From a bacterium F11 (lineage in GTDB: Bacteria; Elusimicrobiota; Elusimicrobia; F11), in contig MSYE01000011.1 in NCBI GenBank assembly GCA_002176905.1, positions 1 through 54,086 of the forward strand: a stretch of 54,086 bases of DNA, written 5' to 3'. Below, in pieces: positions 46,026-54,086 of the stretch; position 1 is the first letter of the stretch, and the number at the start of each line of letters is the position of its first letter. Made by a program: the position numbers and the translations under genes. A model generated the notes under the pieces. It searched no databases, was not told the origin of the DNA, and was given only the letters and a program-made list of their open reading frames with translations.

Positions 46026-48935
46026 ATGGCCAATGTGAAACGAATCCACCCATTCCTATTTTTCTGTTTTTTGTTTGTCTTTGCTCCCTTTTGTTTTGGT
46101 TTTGGTAACAACAATGTTCGAGTTGATCAATTTGATTGGATGAAGGTTCAGACCGAACATTTTGATCTGTATTATGATAAGTCGACGGAAAAAATGGTTC
46201 CCCATACGGCCCTTTTCCTTGAAAAAGCTTGGAAGGAGGTGGGGGATAAACTGCAATTTCACGTAAAAGAACGAACACCTTTCTTTCTTTATTCCAATCA
46301 CAACGAATTTGAACAAACCAACATTGTTCCCATTGGCGAAGGAACAGGGGGTGTCACAGAGGCTTTTAAGAATCGGTTTCTCGTTTTCAATGATGGTTCG
46401 GAGACATGGCTGAAACATGTTATTTATCATGAATTTGCCCATGTTGTTCAATTTAACGTTCTCTATGGCGGATTTTGGAAATCAATCCGTCTTCTTAAGT
46501 CGCCGTTTTATCCTCTATGGGTTATGGAGGGCATGGCAGAATGGGTCACCGAACCGATGGATGCTCCCACCGGAGATATGATGATCCGAGACTCTGTTTA
46601 TCATGGGTATCGAATTCCCATCCCGGAGCTTCAAGGATTCAACCATCTTAAACCCAACCAAATCACTTTGGCCTATAAAACCGGAACAGCCGCCATGTTG
46701 TTCTTGGAAGATGAATATGGACCGGAAACAATTGGGAAACTTCTGATAAAAATGGAGGAGCATTTCGATATTTCCGCGGCATTTGATCAATTGTTGGGTA
46801 TTGATATATATCGATTGGATTTTCGGTTTGAGGAATGGCTCAGAGATCGATATGACGAGTTTTATAAAGAAGCGAAAGTTGGGAGTTATTATGGAATCCA
46901 AATGACCCAATCGGATGGCCTTCCTCAGGCCAATCATGCCCTTATTTTTTCGGAAGATGGGAGCAAAATATATTATTTGGGTGACAAGGGAGGGCCTACC
47001 CAGGTCTATCAATTGGACATTGCCACCCAAAAAGTCCAACCTCTTCTCGGTTTGAAATGGTCAAAAATGGAAAATATCCATTCCCGTGGACGTGCCCTTT
47101 CTCTCTCAAGAGACGGAAGATGGTTGGCCTTTGCAGCAGAGAAAAAACAAAGGGATTATCTCTTTTTATTGGATCTAAAAAGGAAGAAGTTAAAGAAGAT
47201 CAAAGTTCCTCTTGAACAGATCCGATCCCCGATCTTTTCTCCGGTTGAAGATCATCTCGTTTGTGTGGGGATGACGCGGGGTTTCAATGACCTCTACTTG
47301 ATTGACCAAAAAGGAAACATTCTTAAAAGGTTGACCGATAATCCCCAAGATGAAAAAGATCCTGTTTTTTCTCCGGATGGAAAGGAGGTCATCTATTCTG
47401 GAGAGGTTCGCAATGCGGAAGGAACCGATCCAGCGGGTCGGGATCTCTTTTCTGTTTCACTTGGCAACAACGCTTTGAACCGTCTAACCTATTTAGAAGG
47501 AGATGTGACCGAACCAGAGGTTCTTCCCGATGGGTCTGTGGTTTTTGTCAGAGATCGAAATGAATCAGGAGAATATGGATTCAATTTGTATCATTATGAT
47601 CCCTCTTTCTCACATCTTACTCAGTTAACCAATTTTATCGGAGGAGGATTTTCTCCTCGATTTCACAAAGATGAAAACAAACTTTATTATATTGCCTTTG
47701 ACAAAGGAGAAAGACACCTTTATCAGGGAATTGATGGACTCCAGACCCCGATAACACCCCCTCCTCCCCAAGTGGTGGACGCTGTTGATGAAGAACCGGA
47801 GAAAAGAGATACAGACGAATCGGAGAACGAAGACGTTGATCAAATTCCCCGAAAAGATTCACTCGCGATCACACGGGCTCACCAGGCCTGGCCCAATAGC
47901 ACGGATTCCTCTCTCTTTCTGCGGCGTGCTCAACCCTATCGATTTCGCATGTCCACCGATCTCTTTTTGCCATTCTTTTTTTATTCCACACAGGATGGTT
48001 TGGTTGCAGCGGATATATGGCAATTCTCTGATTACCTTGGGAATCATCTTTTTCAACAACAGCTTCAATATGCATCTAAAAATGATCTGGTTGATTTGGC
48101 AGCCTTCTATACCTACGCTCGGTTCCGACCCAGATGGACACTGGGCTTTCGCATGGATCAATACTTTGAAGATTTCGATGAACAACATCGAACCCGCCGA
48201 ATAGACGGTATCGGTTTGATGACCTATCCTTTGGACAGAATTAAATCGGTGAGTCTTGGTGTTGGAGTTTCCGACGAGGAGGACTCCTTTTTGGATCTCT
48301 CCGATTCGGAATTGGATACCCGTCAACGTTTTTGGGTCGCCGGATTTTCACATGATACCGTCACAGGACGGTATTTGGTTCCAACCAAGGGAAGACGGCT
48401 CAGTTTGTTGTATCAAGAATCTGTTAAGACGTTAAAAGGGAATCAACAATACAAAACCGGTGTAGCTGAGGCGGTTCAATACGTCCCGTTACCAAGAGAA
48501 AGCACGCTTGCGGCTCGTCTTTTTTATGGGCGAAGTGTGGGAGATCAAGCCCAGGTTTTCAGGTTGGGGGGAAGAGATCGAATTCGGGCCGTGAACCGTT
48601 CCGGACAAAAACACAAAAAGACAAATGTCGTTATTGGCGGATCCGAGCTTCGACTACGGATGAAATATTTGAATGCCCGAACACGTTTTTTGTTTCCTGA
48701 TTTCTTTTTTAAAGCTGCTTACCTTATTCTTTTTGATGATGTGGGATACGGATGGGACAACAGGCAAGAAAGAGATGAATTTGAACAAGATCGCTTGTTG
48801 AACTCAGCCGGTGTGGCCATTTCTTGGCCCACCTTCATTCTGCAGACCTTTCAAATGAATCTAACAGTTCAATGGGCAAAACGAACCGACGATGGAACAG
48901 AGGTATGGTATGTTACGGTTGGTCCGTCATATTAG
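46026..48935 (+). CDS. Secreted HEXXH metallopeptidase with TolB-like propeller and outer-membrane-type barrel
   Basis: 969 residues. Signal peptide about 1-25. Gluzincin-like domain: HEFAH at 135-139 and a likely third ligand E168 in M-E-G-M-A-E-W. Residues about 290-570 are PD40/TolB-type beta-propeller blades (F-S-x-D-G, S-P-D-G-K-E-V-I-Y). An acidic linker (580-615) follows, then about 350 residues of amphipathic strands ending in W-Y-V-T-V-G-P-S-Y, the aromatic-ended last strand of outer-membrane barrels. It probably sits in the outer membrane with the peptidase on one side. Substrate unknown. Confidence 0.8.
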   Translation: MANVKRIHPFLFFCFLFVFAPFCFGFGNNNVRVDQFDWMKVQTEHFDLYYDKSTEKMVPHTALFLEKAWKEVGDKLQFHVKERTPFFLYSNHNEFEQTNIVPIGEGTGGVTEAFKNRFLVFNDGSETWLKHVIYHEFAHVVQFNVLYGGFWKSIRLLKSPFYPLWVMEGMAEWVTEPMDAPTGDMMIRDSVYHGYRIPIPELQGFNHLKPNQITLAYKTGTAAMLFLEDEYGPETIGKLLIKMEEHFDISAAFDQLLGIDIYRLDFRFEEWLRDRYDEFYKEAKVGSYYGIQMTQSDGLPQANHALIFSEDGSKIYYLGDKGGPTQVYQLDIATQKVQPLLGLKWSKMENIHSRGRALSLSRDGRWLAFAAEKKQRDYLFLLDLKRKKLKKIKVPLEQIRSPIFSPVEDHLVCVGMTRGFNDLYLIDQKGNILKRLTDNPQDEKDPVFSPDGKEVIYSGEVRNAEGTDPAGRDLFSVSLGNNALNRLTYLEGDVTEPEVLPDGSVVFVRDRNESGEYGFNLYHYDPSFSHLTQLTNFIGGGFSPRFHKDENKLYYIAFDKGERHLYQGIDGLQTPITPPPPQVVDAVDEEPEKRDTDESENEDVDQIPRKDSLAITRAHQAWPNSTDSSLFLRRAQPYRFRMSTDLFLPFFFYSTQDGLVAADIWQFSDYLGNHLFQQQLQYASKNDLVDLAAFYTYARFRPRWTLGFRMDQYFEDFDEQHRTRRIDGIGLMTYPLDRIKSVSLGVGVSDEEDSFLDLSDSELDTRQRFWVAGFSHDTVTGRYLVPTKGRRLSLLYQESVKTLKGNQQYKTGVAEAVQYVPLPRESTLAARLFYGRSVGDQAQVFRLGGRDRIRAVNRSGQKHKKTNVVIGGSELRLRMKYLNARTRFLFPDFFFKAAYLILFDDVGYGWDNRQERDEFEQDRLLNSAGVAISWPTFILQTFQMNLTVQWAKRTDDGTEVWYVTVGPSY

Positions 48936-48958
48936 AATGAGCTTTGTTGCTGGTGAGG

Positions 48959-48964
48959 TATAAT
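48959..48964 (+). promoter_or_regulatory. -10 element for amidase operon
   Basis: Perfect TATAAT; predicted start 48971, four bases before ATG 48975. No clear -35 and no Shine-Dalgarno. Confidence 0.55.
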
Positions 48965-48974
48965 TATTAAAGGT

Positions 48975-50732
48975 ATGATACGGTTTTTCATGAAAAAGTT
49001 TCTAATTCCTGTTGTCTCTATCCTTCTTTTTGGATCAAAAGTCCTTTGGGCTGACCCTTTTCTTCGGATTGTCCAACCTTTTGAAAATTATGATATTCCT
49101 CCCGTTGAATCCTCTTTTGTTTTTGGTTCTGTTTTGCCGGCAACCGCTTCCCTAACAATCAATGGCGCATCTGTTACTCCTCACACCAATGGCGGGTTTA
49201 TAAAAATTATTCCTTTTAACGAGGGACGGTTTAAAATAAATGCTGTTGCATTTGATGGTGTTTCAACAACAACGGTCACAAGAGAAGTCAATGTTGCTCC
49301 AATGAGGAGCAGTTTTTCATTAACGGAGAAAAAAATTCGGCCTCTCTCACCGACAACACGCGTGGTGGTTCGACCTGGTGATATTGTTGATGTTATCTTC
49401 CAAGGAGCCCCGGAAGGAAAGGCCACTTTTCGAATCGGAAAAAAAGGCCCCTATTTTCCAATGTTCGAACAGCCTGGTGATGTCCGGGGGATTTATCAAG
49501 GGGCTTATTCGATTCAGCCCAATGACAAATTTGATGGAGCCGACATTTATTTTGGGCTGAGACGCTCCGATGGGAAGAAAATCAATTCACGTGCCCGTGC
49601 GAAGATCATTGTTCAGAGACGAAAACTTCCCCGTTTCGTTGAAATTAAGGATGATGCGGTTCTTTTAACAGGTCCAGGGAGTAGTTATGGGTATCACCTT
49701 TTTCTCGATAAAGGAATTCGTCTGGAAGTTACCGGAGAATTGGGGAATTTCTTGAGAGTATTGCTGAGTCGCGATACACAGGGATGGATCAAAAAGTCTG
49801 TGGCAAAAGAGCTCCCTGCAGGAACACCAATGACACGGAGCATTACCCGGAATATGCGCATTGATTATATCGAGGGAAACACGCTTATTGAATTGCCACT
49901 AAAGAATCGACATGCGTATAAAATTGAGCAATTCCTTTTTCCACATCGTCTTCGCCTGACTCTATATGGTGTAACACCCGACACAGACCGCATTCGATTA
50001 AAATCAAAAGAAACCATTGTGGAAAGCGTAGATTGGACCCAAAACGAACCCGGATCGGTTACTTTTGAGATTCTCACCAAACAAGAATATGCTTGGGGTT
50101 ATCATGCACGGTACGAAGGAACCACCTTCATGTTGGAGATTCGGCATAAACCCGAAAATTACTCAGGGCGTGGTTTACGGGGAATTCGGGTTGCTTTGGA
50201 TGCTGGTCACACCAAGAGTAGTTTTGGAACCATTGGTCCATGGGGGAATACCGAAGCTGAGGTCAATCTGATGATCTCAAAGGTGATCAAAGTGGCCTTG
50301 GAGAGGAGGGGGGCTGAAGTTGTCATGATTCAAGATGGTACCAAGGAAATCTCGCTTCAGAACCGAGTAAATCTGGCCTGGAATGAAAAAGCGGACTTTT
50401 TTATTAGCATCCATTGTGATGCAACAGGAGAGGGTAATGATCCCTTTGAACAGCAGGGATTCAGTGTTCACTATTATCAGCCTCAAAGTCGACCTTTTGC
50501 TGAAATTCTCCATGACATTTATGGGGAACAGATGAAAATCACAGATCAAGGCCTATGGCGGTCAAATTTGGCCGTTTGTCGAATGCCTCAAATGCCTTCC
50601 CTTCTATTGGAGATGGCTTTTCTTATTCTGCCAGAATATGAAGAGCTCCTTTTAACAGAGAAGTTTCATCAATCTGTCGCCAATGTGTTAGTATCCAGCC
50701 TAATGGTTTATTTGGATGAATCAATGAAATGA
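48975..50732 (+). CDS. N-acetylmuramoyl-L-alanine amidase (Amidase_3) with N-terminal beta domains
   Basis: 585 residues. Signal peptide about 1-26; Ig-like domains about 28-215; SH3-like domain about 222-280; AMIN-like region about 290-392; C-terminal zinc amidase about 400-583. Zinc ligands H412 (D-A-G-H), E427 and H480 (S-I-H-C-D), and catalytic E546 (L-L-E-M-A-F). Cleaves stem peptides from MurNAc in the periplasm. First gene of a run whose next genes encode an NlpC/P60 enzyme and two transporters. ATGA overlap with the next gene. Confidence 0.94.
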   Translation: MIRFFMKKFLIPVVSILLFGSKVLWADPFLRIVQPFENYDIPPVESSFVFGSVLPATASLTINGASVTPHTNGGFIKIIPFNEGRFKINAVAFDGVSTTTVTREVNVAPMRSSFSLTEKKIRPLSPTTRVVVRPGDIVDVIFQGAPEGKATFRIGKKGPYFPMFEQPGDVRGIYQGAYSIQPNDKFDGADIYFGLRRSDGKKINSRARAKIIVQRRKLPRFVEIKDDAVLLTGPGSSYGYHLFLDKGIRLEVTGELGNFLRVLLSRDTQGWIKKSVAKELPAGTPMTRSITRNMRIDYIEGNTLIELPLKNRHAYKIEQFLFPHRLRLTLYGVTPDTDRIRLKSKETIVESVDWTQNEPGSVTFEILTKQEYAWGYHARYEGTTFMLEIRHKPENYSGRGLRGIRVALDAGHTKSSFGTIGPWGNTEAEVNLMISKVIKVALERRGAEVVMIQDGTKEISLQNRVNLAWNEKADFFISIHCDATGEGNDPFEQQGFSVHYYQPQSRPFAEILHDIYGEQMKITDQGLWRSNLAVCRMPQMPSLLLEMAFLILPEYEELLLTEKFHQSVANVLVSSLMVYLDESMK

Positions 50733-51538
50733 GGTTGACCCTCCTCGGCGTTTTGCTTTTGGGGATGGGGTGTGCAAGTTCCCAAAAGATTTATTTCCCC
50801 GCTCGGAGAATGGTGGTGGGCGTTCCCGTTGCCAATGTTCGATCCGAGCCTGTGCCCCACAACGGGGAATATCAGTATGACCCCCTTCAAGAAACCCAAA
50901 TCGAAAAAGGAGAGCCGGTTCTCGTTTGGGAGAAAAAAGGGAAATGGTTTCGTGTGGAAGCTCCCGAACAACTCGAATTTACCCATCGTGATGAATGGGA
51001 AGGGTATCCCGGATGGGTAAAAGCGGAATCTTTATCAACGGATCTCCTCCTCTATCGGCATATCGAACTTATCCAACTCCCTGTTACTGAACTACGTGAA
51101 AAAATATTGGAGAAGGCCTCACTTCACCTCGGAGCTCCTTATCTTTGGGGGGGACGTTCCCTTTATGAACCCGAAATAACGGATACTGTTACCGGTGTGG
51201 ATTGCTCAGGCCTCGTCAATTGGTCTTTTCGGCAGGTTGGTTGGATAGTTCCTCGAGATGCCCACGAGCAATACATGAGGGCAAAAAGTATTGAACCGAA
51301 AGAACTTAAGCCAGCAGACCTGATCTTCTTGGCAAAACCGAACAAACCAGACCGAATGGTTCATGTTATGTTTTATGAGGGAAATGAGAAGATTTTGGAA
51401 GCCCCTCAGTCAGGAGAGAAAGTAAGGCGCATCTCCATTCAGGACCGATTTGGGAAATCTCTTTCCGAATTGAAAAACGGAGTTTTGATCCAGGATCGTC
51501 TTATCTTTTTTGGTTCCTACTTCTCGGAGGACAAATGA
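50729..51538 (+). CDS. NlpC/P60 (C40) endopeptidase with SH3 domain, likely lipoprotein
   Basis: 269 residues. The N-terminus is short and hydrophobic and ends in G-M-G-C (Cys15), a weak lipobox. SH3-like domain about 28-103; NlpC/P60 about 122-265 with C159 in V-D-C-S-G-L, H212 in M-V-H-V and R-D-A-H-E-Q-Y near 176-182. The layout is like YkfC, which cuts gamma-D-Glu to diamino acid bonds in muropeptides. It overlaps amidase and permease genes by ATGA on both sides, so all are made together. Confidence 0.92.
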   Translation: MRLTLLGVLLLGMGCASSQKIYFPARRMVVGVPVANVRSEPVPHNGEYQYDPLQETQIEKGEPVLVWEKKGKWFRVEAPEQLEFTHRDEWEGYPGWVKAESLSTDLLLYRHIELIQLPVTELREKILEKASLHLGAPYLWGGRSLYEPEITDTVTGVDCSGLVNWSFRQVGWIVPRDAHEQYMRAKSIEPKELKPADLIFLAKPNKPDRMVHVMFYEGNEKILEAPQSGEKVRRISIQDRFGKSLSELKNGVLIQDRLIFFGSYFSEDK

Positions 51539-52848
51539 GTCAATTAACCCGTCAACTGGGACTTTTTACATGTATCTTGTTGGTGATTGGAAATATTATT
51601 GGTGTGGGAATTTTTACCACACCCGGTGAAATCGCAGCGGGACTTCCTTCCTCTGGCTGGATACTTTTGGCTTGGATTATTGGTGGGCTCATGGCCACCG
51701 CCGGAGCTTTAACCTATGGGGAATTGGGAGCCATGTTTCCCAAAGCTGGGGGAAATTATGTTTTTTTAAAGGAGGCCTTCGGACCGCTGTGGGGCTTTCT
51801 CTATGGAATGGCCTATTGTTTGATTACAAGTCCGGGTGCCATTGCTTTGTTGGCGATTGGATTTTCTGAATACGCTGGTCTCCCCACTGGTACTCTTTCC
51901 TCAAAAGCCATATCTATTTCGGTGGTCGCAATTCTGACGTTCTTTAATTGGCGAGGAGTAAAATTGGGTGCGGGTGTGATGGATTTTCTGACCCTTACAA
52001 AAATTGTTGTGATGCTGCTTCTTGTTGTAGTTGGGTTTGCTATTGGTAAAGGGCAAGCCACGCACTTTCAACCTCTATTCTCCGGCAATTCAGGAAATGC
52101 GTTGTTTGCCATTGCTGTGGCTTTGGTCCCAATGGCATTCGCTTATTCGGGATGGAATTCAACCGTCCTCGTTGGAGAAGAAGTTAAAAATCCTGGGAGA
52201 ATTATTCCGTTATCCCTCCTCCTGGGAACACTGGCAACAACGGCCATTTATGTATTAATGAATGCTGTTTACCTTTATGCGGTTCCGGTAGGAAAATTGG
52301 TTGGGGAAGTTCGAATTGCGGATCTCACAGCAGCCAATCTTTTTGGTTCTGGAGCACAGGTCATCACAAAAGGATTGGTGGCTCTTTCTGTTTTGGGGTG
52401 TATCAGTGCTTCTTTGCTCGCCAATCCTCGGACTGCTTTTGCGTTGGGACGTGATGGCTTATTCCTTAAGTCTTTGGGAAAGGTTCATCCCAAATACAAT
52501 ACACCCGGCAATGCGATTCTTTTCCAGGGTATATGGGCGTGTGTCCTTATTGCGTGGGGAGATTTTGGAAAGATTTTGAGTCTTTTGTCTGCTCCATTGG
52601 TGGTTATATTTACCATGACCGTTATCTCTATCTTTGTTTTTCGGTTCAAGAAACCCCAGTTGGAAAGACCCTATCGATGTTGGGGTTACCCTGTTGTTCC
52701 GGCGCTCTATGTTGTCATATCCTGTTTCATGATTTATGCCAAGTTTCAAAGTAAGGGAGTTGAAGGAATTTATGGAATTGGCATTTTCATCTTGGGTGTT
52801 CCTGTTTATTATCTTTGGAAACGGTATTATAAAACGAATGAGGGGTAA
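51535..52848 (+). CDS. APC-family amino acid permease
   Basis: 437 residues, about 12 membrane segments. The first helix has G-N-I-I-G-V-G-I-F, the APC substrate-binding G-x-G-I-F pattern, and helix 6 has F-A-Y-S-G-W-N. Likely takes up or exchanges an amino acid released from muropeptides. Overlaps the NlpC/P60 stop as ATGA. Confidence 0.93.
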   Translation: MSQLTRQLGLFTCILLVIGNIIGVGIFTTPGEIAAGLPSSGWILLAWIIGGLMATAGALTYGELGAMFPKAGGNYVFLKEAFGPLWGFLYGMAYCLITSPGAIALLAIGFSEYAGLPTGTLSSKAISISVVAILTFFNWRGVKLGAGVMDFLTLTKIVVMLLLVVVGFAIGKGQATHFQPLFSGNSGNALFAIAVALVPMAFAYSGWNSTVLVGEEVKNPGRIIPLSLLLGTLATTAIYVLMNAVYLYAVPVGKLVGEVRIADLTAANLFGSGAQVITKGLVALSVLGCISASLLANPRTAFALGRDGLFLKSLGKVHPKYNTPGNAILFQGIWACVLIAWGDFGKILSLLSAPLVVIFTMTVISIFVFRFKKPQLERPYRCWGYPVVPALYVVISCFMIYAKFQSKGVEGIYGIGIFILGVPVYYLWKRYYKTNEG

Positions 52849-52872
52849 GACCCCACTGAGGGGAATCCAACG

Positions 52873-54039
52873 TTGTCCATCCTGACTTTTCTTGTATTGT
52901 TGATCCTTGTTGCGGGTATCCTCACCTTTTTCCAAAAACCGCTCGGGCGTAAGGTCGGGAAATATTTGCCCACCCCATTTTGGGTTTATTTTTTATCCAT
53001 TGTTTTGGGATCTGTGGGTCTGCTTCCCCAAACATCACCCGTTTACTCTGTTTTGGGTCTCCATGCACTCCCCTTGGCCCTCATCCTTCTTCTCATTGGT
53101 GTTCCCATCTCTTCTCTATTGAGGCTGGGGCCCATGGCCTTATCAGCCATGGGATTGGGAATGGCCTCGATGTTTGTTGGCGTGGTGAGTTCTTTCCTTA
53201 TTTTTCTTCCCTGGTTACCAAGTGAAGGGCCCAAAATGGCTGGGGCCATGCTGGGAACATGGACAGGAGGAAGTGCCAATCTGTTAAGTGTTAAAGAAAT
53301 CGTGGGACTTTCTGACAACGGATTGGTTCCCCTCATTGTGGCCGATACCTTTTTGTCGTATGGATGGCTTGCTCTGCTCATCATGGGGGTGGCCTATCAA
53401 AAATGGTTTGATAGGAAAAATCCCAAAGAGCCAGCAAAGGAGCAGGAATATGGGGCGAAACAGGGTTCTACTGCATCTTTGTCCCTCAAGAAACCATGGA
53501 CTGTTGTTGCGGTTTTTTTCGTTGGACTTGTTTTGGCTGAAATTATGATCCTTATCGGACAATACTTAAGTCCAAAATTTCCTTTCCTCTCCGTGAAAGC
53601 TTGGGCCGTTTTGTTGTCAACCACAAGCGCAGTCTTATTTTCTTTAACAAAGTTACGGAAACTTGAAGATTGGGGGGCTTCCAAAATTGGAACCTTTGTC
53701 TTGTACATGGTATTGGCAACCATCGGCGCCAAGACACAATTGGGTGCCGCAAAAGGGGCGGGGATTGTTCTGTTGTTCGGAGCCGTGGCTTTGATTGTGC
53801 ATGGCTCAGCGCTCATGGTGCTCGGACGATTTTTTAAATTACCTATGTTTTTGCTTGCCACGGCTTCCCAGGCCAACGTTGGGGGGCCAGTTTCGGCTCC
53901 TATTGTGGCTGGTGTTTACAAACCGGGTGCGGCTCACATTGGTGTTTTGATGGCCATACTTGGAGCCATTTTTGGTACTTATATCGGAGGGTTTGGAGGA
54001 TGGGTTTGCCAAATCCTTAAGGCCTGGAGTAATAATTGA
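52873..54039 (+). CDS. DUF819 family membrane protein
   Basis: 388 residues, about 10 membrane segments, with two halves each containing G-x-W-x-G-G-S-A-N (residue ~134-142) and Q-A-N-V-G-G-P near 333-339, the repeated signatures of DUF819 (YjcL-like). TTG start with GAGGGG nine bases upstream. Function unproven; homologues occur near muropeptide-recycling genes, which fits this position. It starts 24 bases after the permease gene. Confidence 0.9.
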   Translation: MSILTFLVLLILVAGILTFFQKPLGRKVGKYLPTPFWVYFLSIVLGSVGLLPQTSPVYSVLGLHALPLALILLLIGVPISSLLRLGPMALSAMGLGMASMFVGVVSSFLIFLPWLPSEGPKMAGAMLGTWTGGSANLLSVKEIVGLSDNGLVPLIVADTFLSYGWLALLIMGVAYQKWFDRKNPKEPAKEQEYGAKQGSTASLSLKKPWTVVAVFFVGLVLAEIMILIGQYLSPKFPFLSVKAWAVLLSTTSAVLFSLTKLRKLEDWGASKIGTFVLYMVLATIGAKTQLGAAKGAGIVLLFGAVALIVHGSALMVLGRFFKLPMFLLATASQANVGGPVSAPIVAGVYKPGAAHIGVLMAILGAIFGTYIGGFGGWVCQILKAWSNN

Positions 54040-54086
54040 AGTATGATATTTGGATCTTTTTTTGGATTTTGTGCTTGGTCTTGATC
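54036..54086 (+). CDS. Start of a further gene, 3' truncated by window edge
   Basis: TTG at 54036 overlaps the DUF819 stop (TTGA) and has GGAG six bases upstream. The 17 visible codons start with a Lys-Tyr-Asp and are then hydrophobic, as in a signal peptide. Nothing more can be said; in YkfABCD-like clusters the next member would be a dipeptide epimerase, but a secreted protein fits this start better. Confidence 0.5.
   Translation, partial: MKYDIWIFFWILCLVLI

Noticed and set aside
45812..46114. Minus-strand frame of 100 codons across the rpsA-metallopeptidase gap
   Set aside because: It overlaps the signal peptide of the next gene, has no Shine-Dalgarno and no recognisable family.

Overview
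The window is 54 kb of dense chromosomal sequence from a diderm (Gram-negative-type) bacterium. It has about 48 protein genes, very short intergenic gaps and many 1-8 nt gene overlaps. I saw no rRNA, tRNA, CRISPR array, phage or transposon. The diderm reading rests on an amidase and an NlpC/P60 enzyme of the periplasmic type, a protein with an apparent outer-membrane beta-barrel C-terminus, a SurA-like membrane-anchored chaperone and a PilT ATPase. The exact phylum cannot be fixed from the sequence alone. A fused MurC-MurB, a CHASE2-Ser/Thr kinase with PP2C and FHA partners, and a pheA-hisC-aroF-tyrA-aroA block would suit a poorly cultured lineage near the former deltaproteobacteria, Nitrospirota or Elusimicrobiota; this is an inference.

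Layout. 1-490: end of maf (+). 479-2879 (-): M23 peptidase, bactofilin and SurA-like protein, a cell-envelope and cell-shape group. 3075-8517 (-): a signalling module of cyclic-nucleotide-domain protein, CHASE2 Ser/Thr kinase, PP2C phosphatase and FHA protein. 8613-10248 (+): glutamine amidotransferase and era. 10308-12475 (+): groES-groEL with a promoter and a half CIRCE site. 12607-15408 (+): valS. 15549-17720 (+): a MerR-receiver fusion regulator with a degenerate membrane sensor kinase. 17722-27959 (-): one long operon, Rrf2 regulator, sufC-sufB-sufD, Rieske protein, sufS, sufU, sufT, an IscS-type desulfurase, an IscU-type scaffold, mnmA and a clan-A glycoside hydrolase. 28141-28764 (-): secreted protein of unknown function. 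29125-35658 (+): murC-murB fusion, ddl, ftsQ, ftsA, ftsZ. 35722-37149 (+): pilT. 37246-43162 (+): aromatic amino acid block ending in plsC. 43207-43917 (+): hexapeptide-repeat membrane protein. 44124-45803 (+): ribosomal protein S1. 46026-48935 (+): metallopeptidase/propeller/barrel protein. 48975-54086 (+): amidase, NlpC/P60, amino acid permease, DUF819 transporter and the first codons of one more gene, which looks like a muropeptide breakdown and uptake operon.

How it works together. The long minus-strand operon is headed by an IscR-like regulator whose promoter carries a near-consensus IscR type-1 site, so cluster status probably controls both the SUF and the ISC-like assembly genes and the sulfur relay to tRNA thiolation. 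The kinase, phosphatase and FHA genes are translationally coupled or closely spaced, and the kinase tail carries four regularly spaced D-K-T motifs, three of which fit the pThr-x-x-Asp pattern bound by some FHA domains.

Two things stand out most. First, at least ten operon-leading genes have a -10-like hexamer placed so that transcription would start 0-6 nt before the ATG, with no Shine-Dalgarno sequence, so leaderless mRNAs look common here. In contrast, several genes with TTG or GTG starts have strong Shine-Dalgarno sequences. Second, the MerR-receiver fusion keeps all receiver residues while the adjacent kinase-like sensor has lost its phospho-accepting histidine and its N and G boxes.
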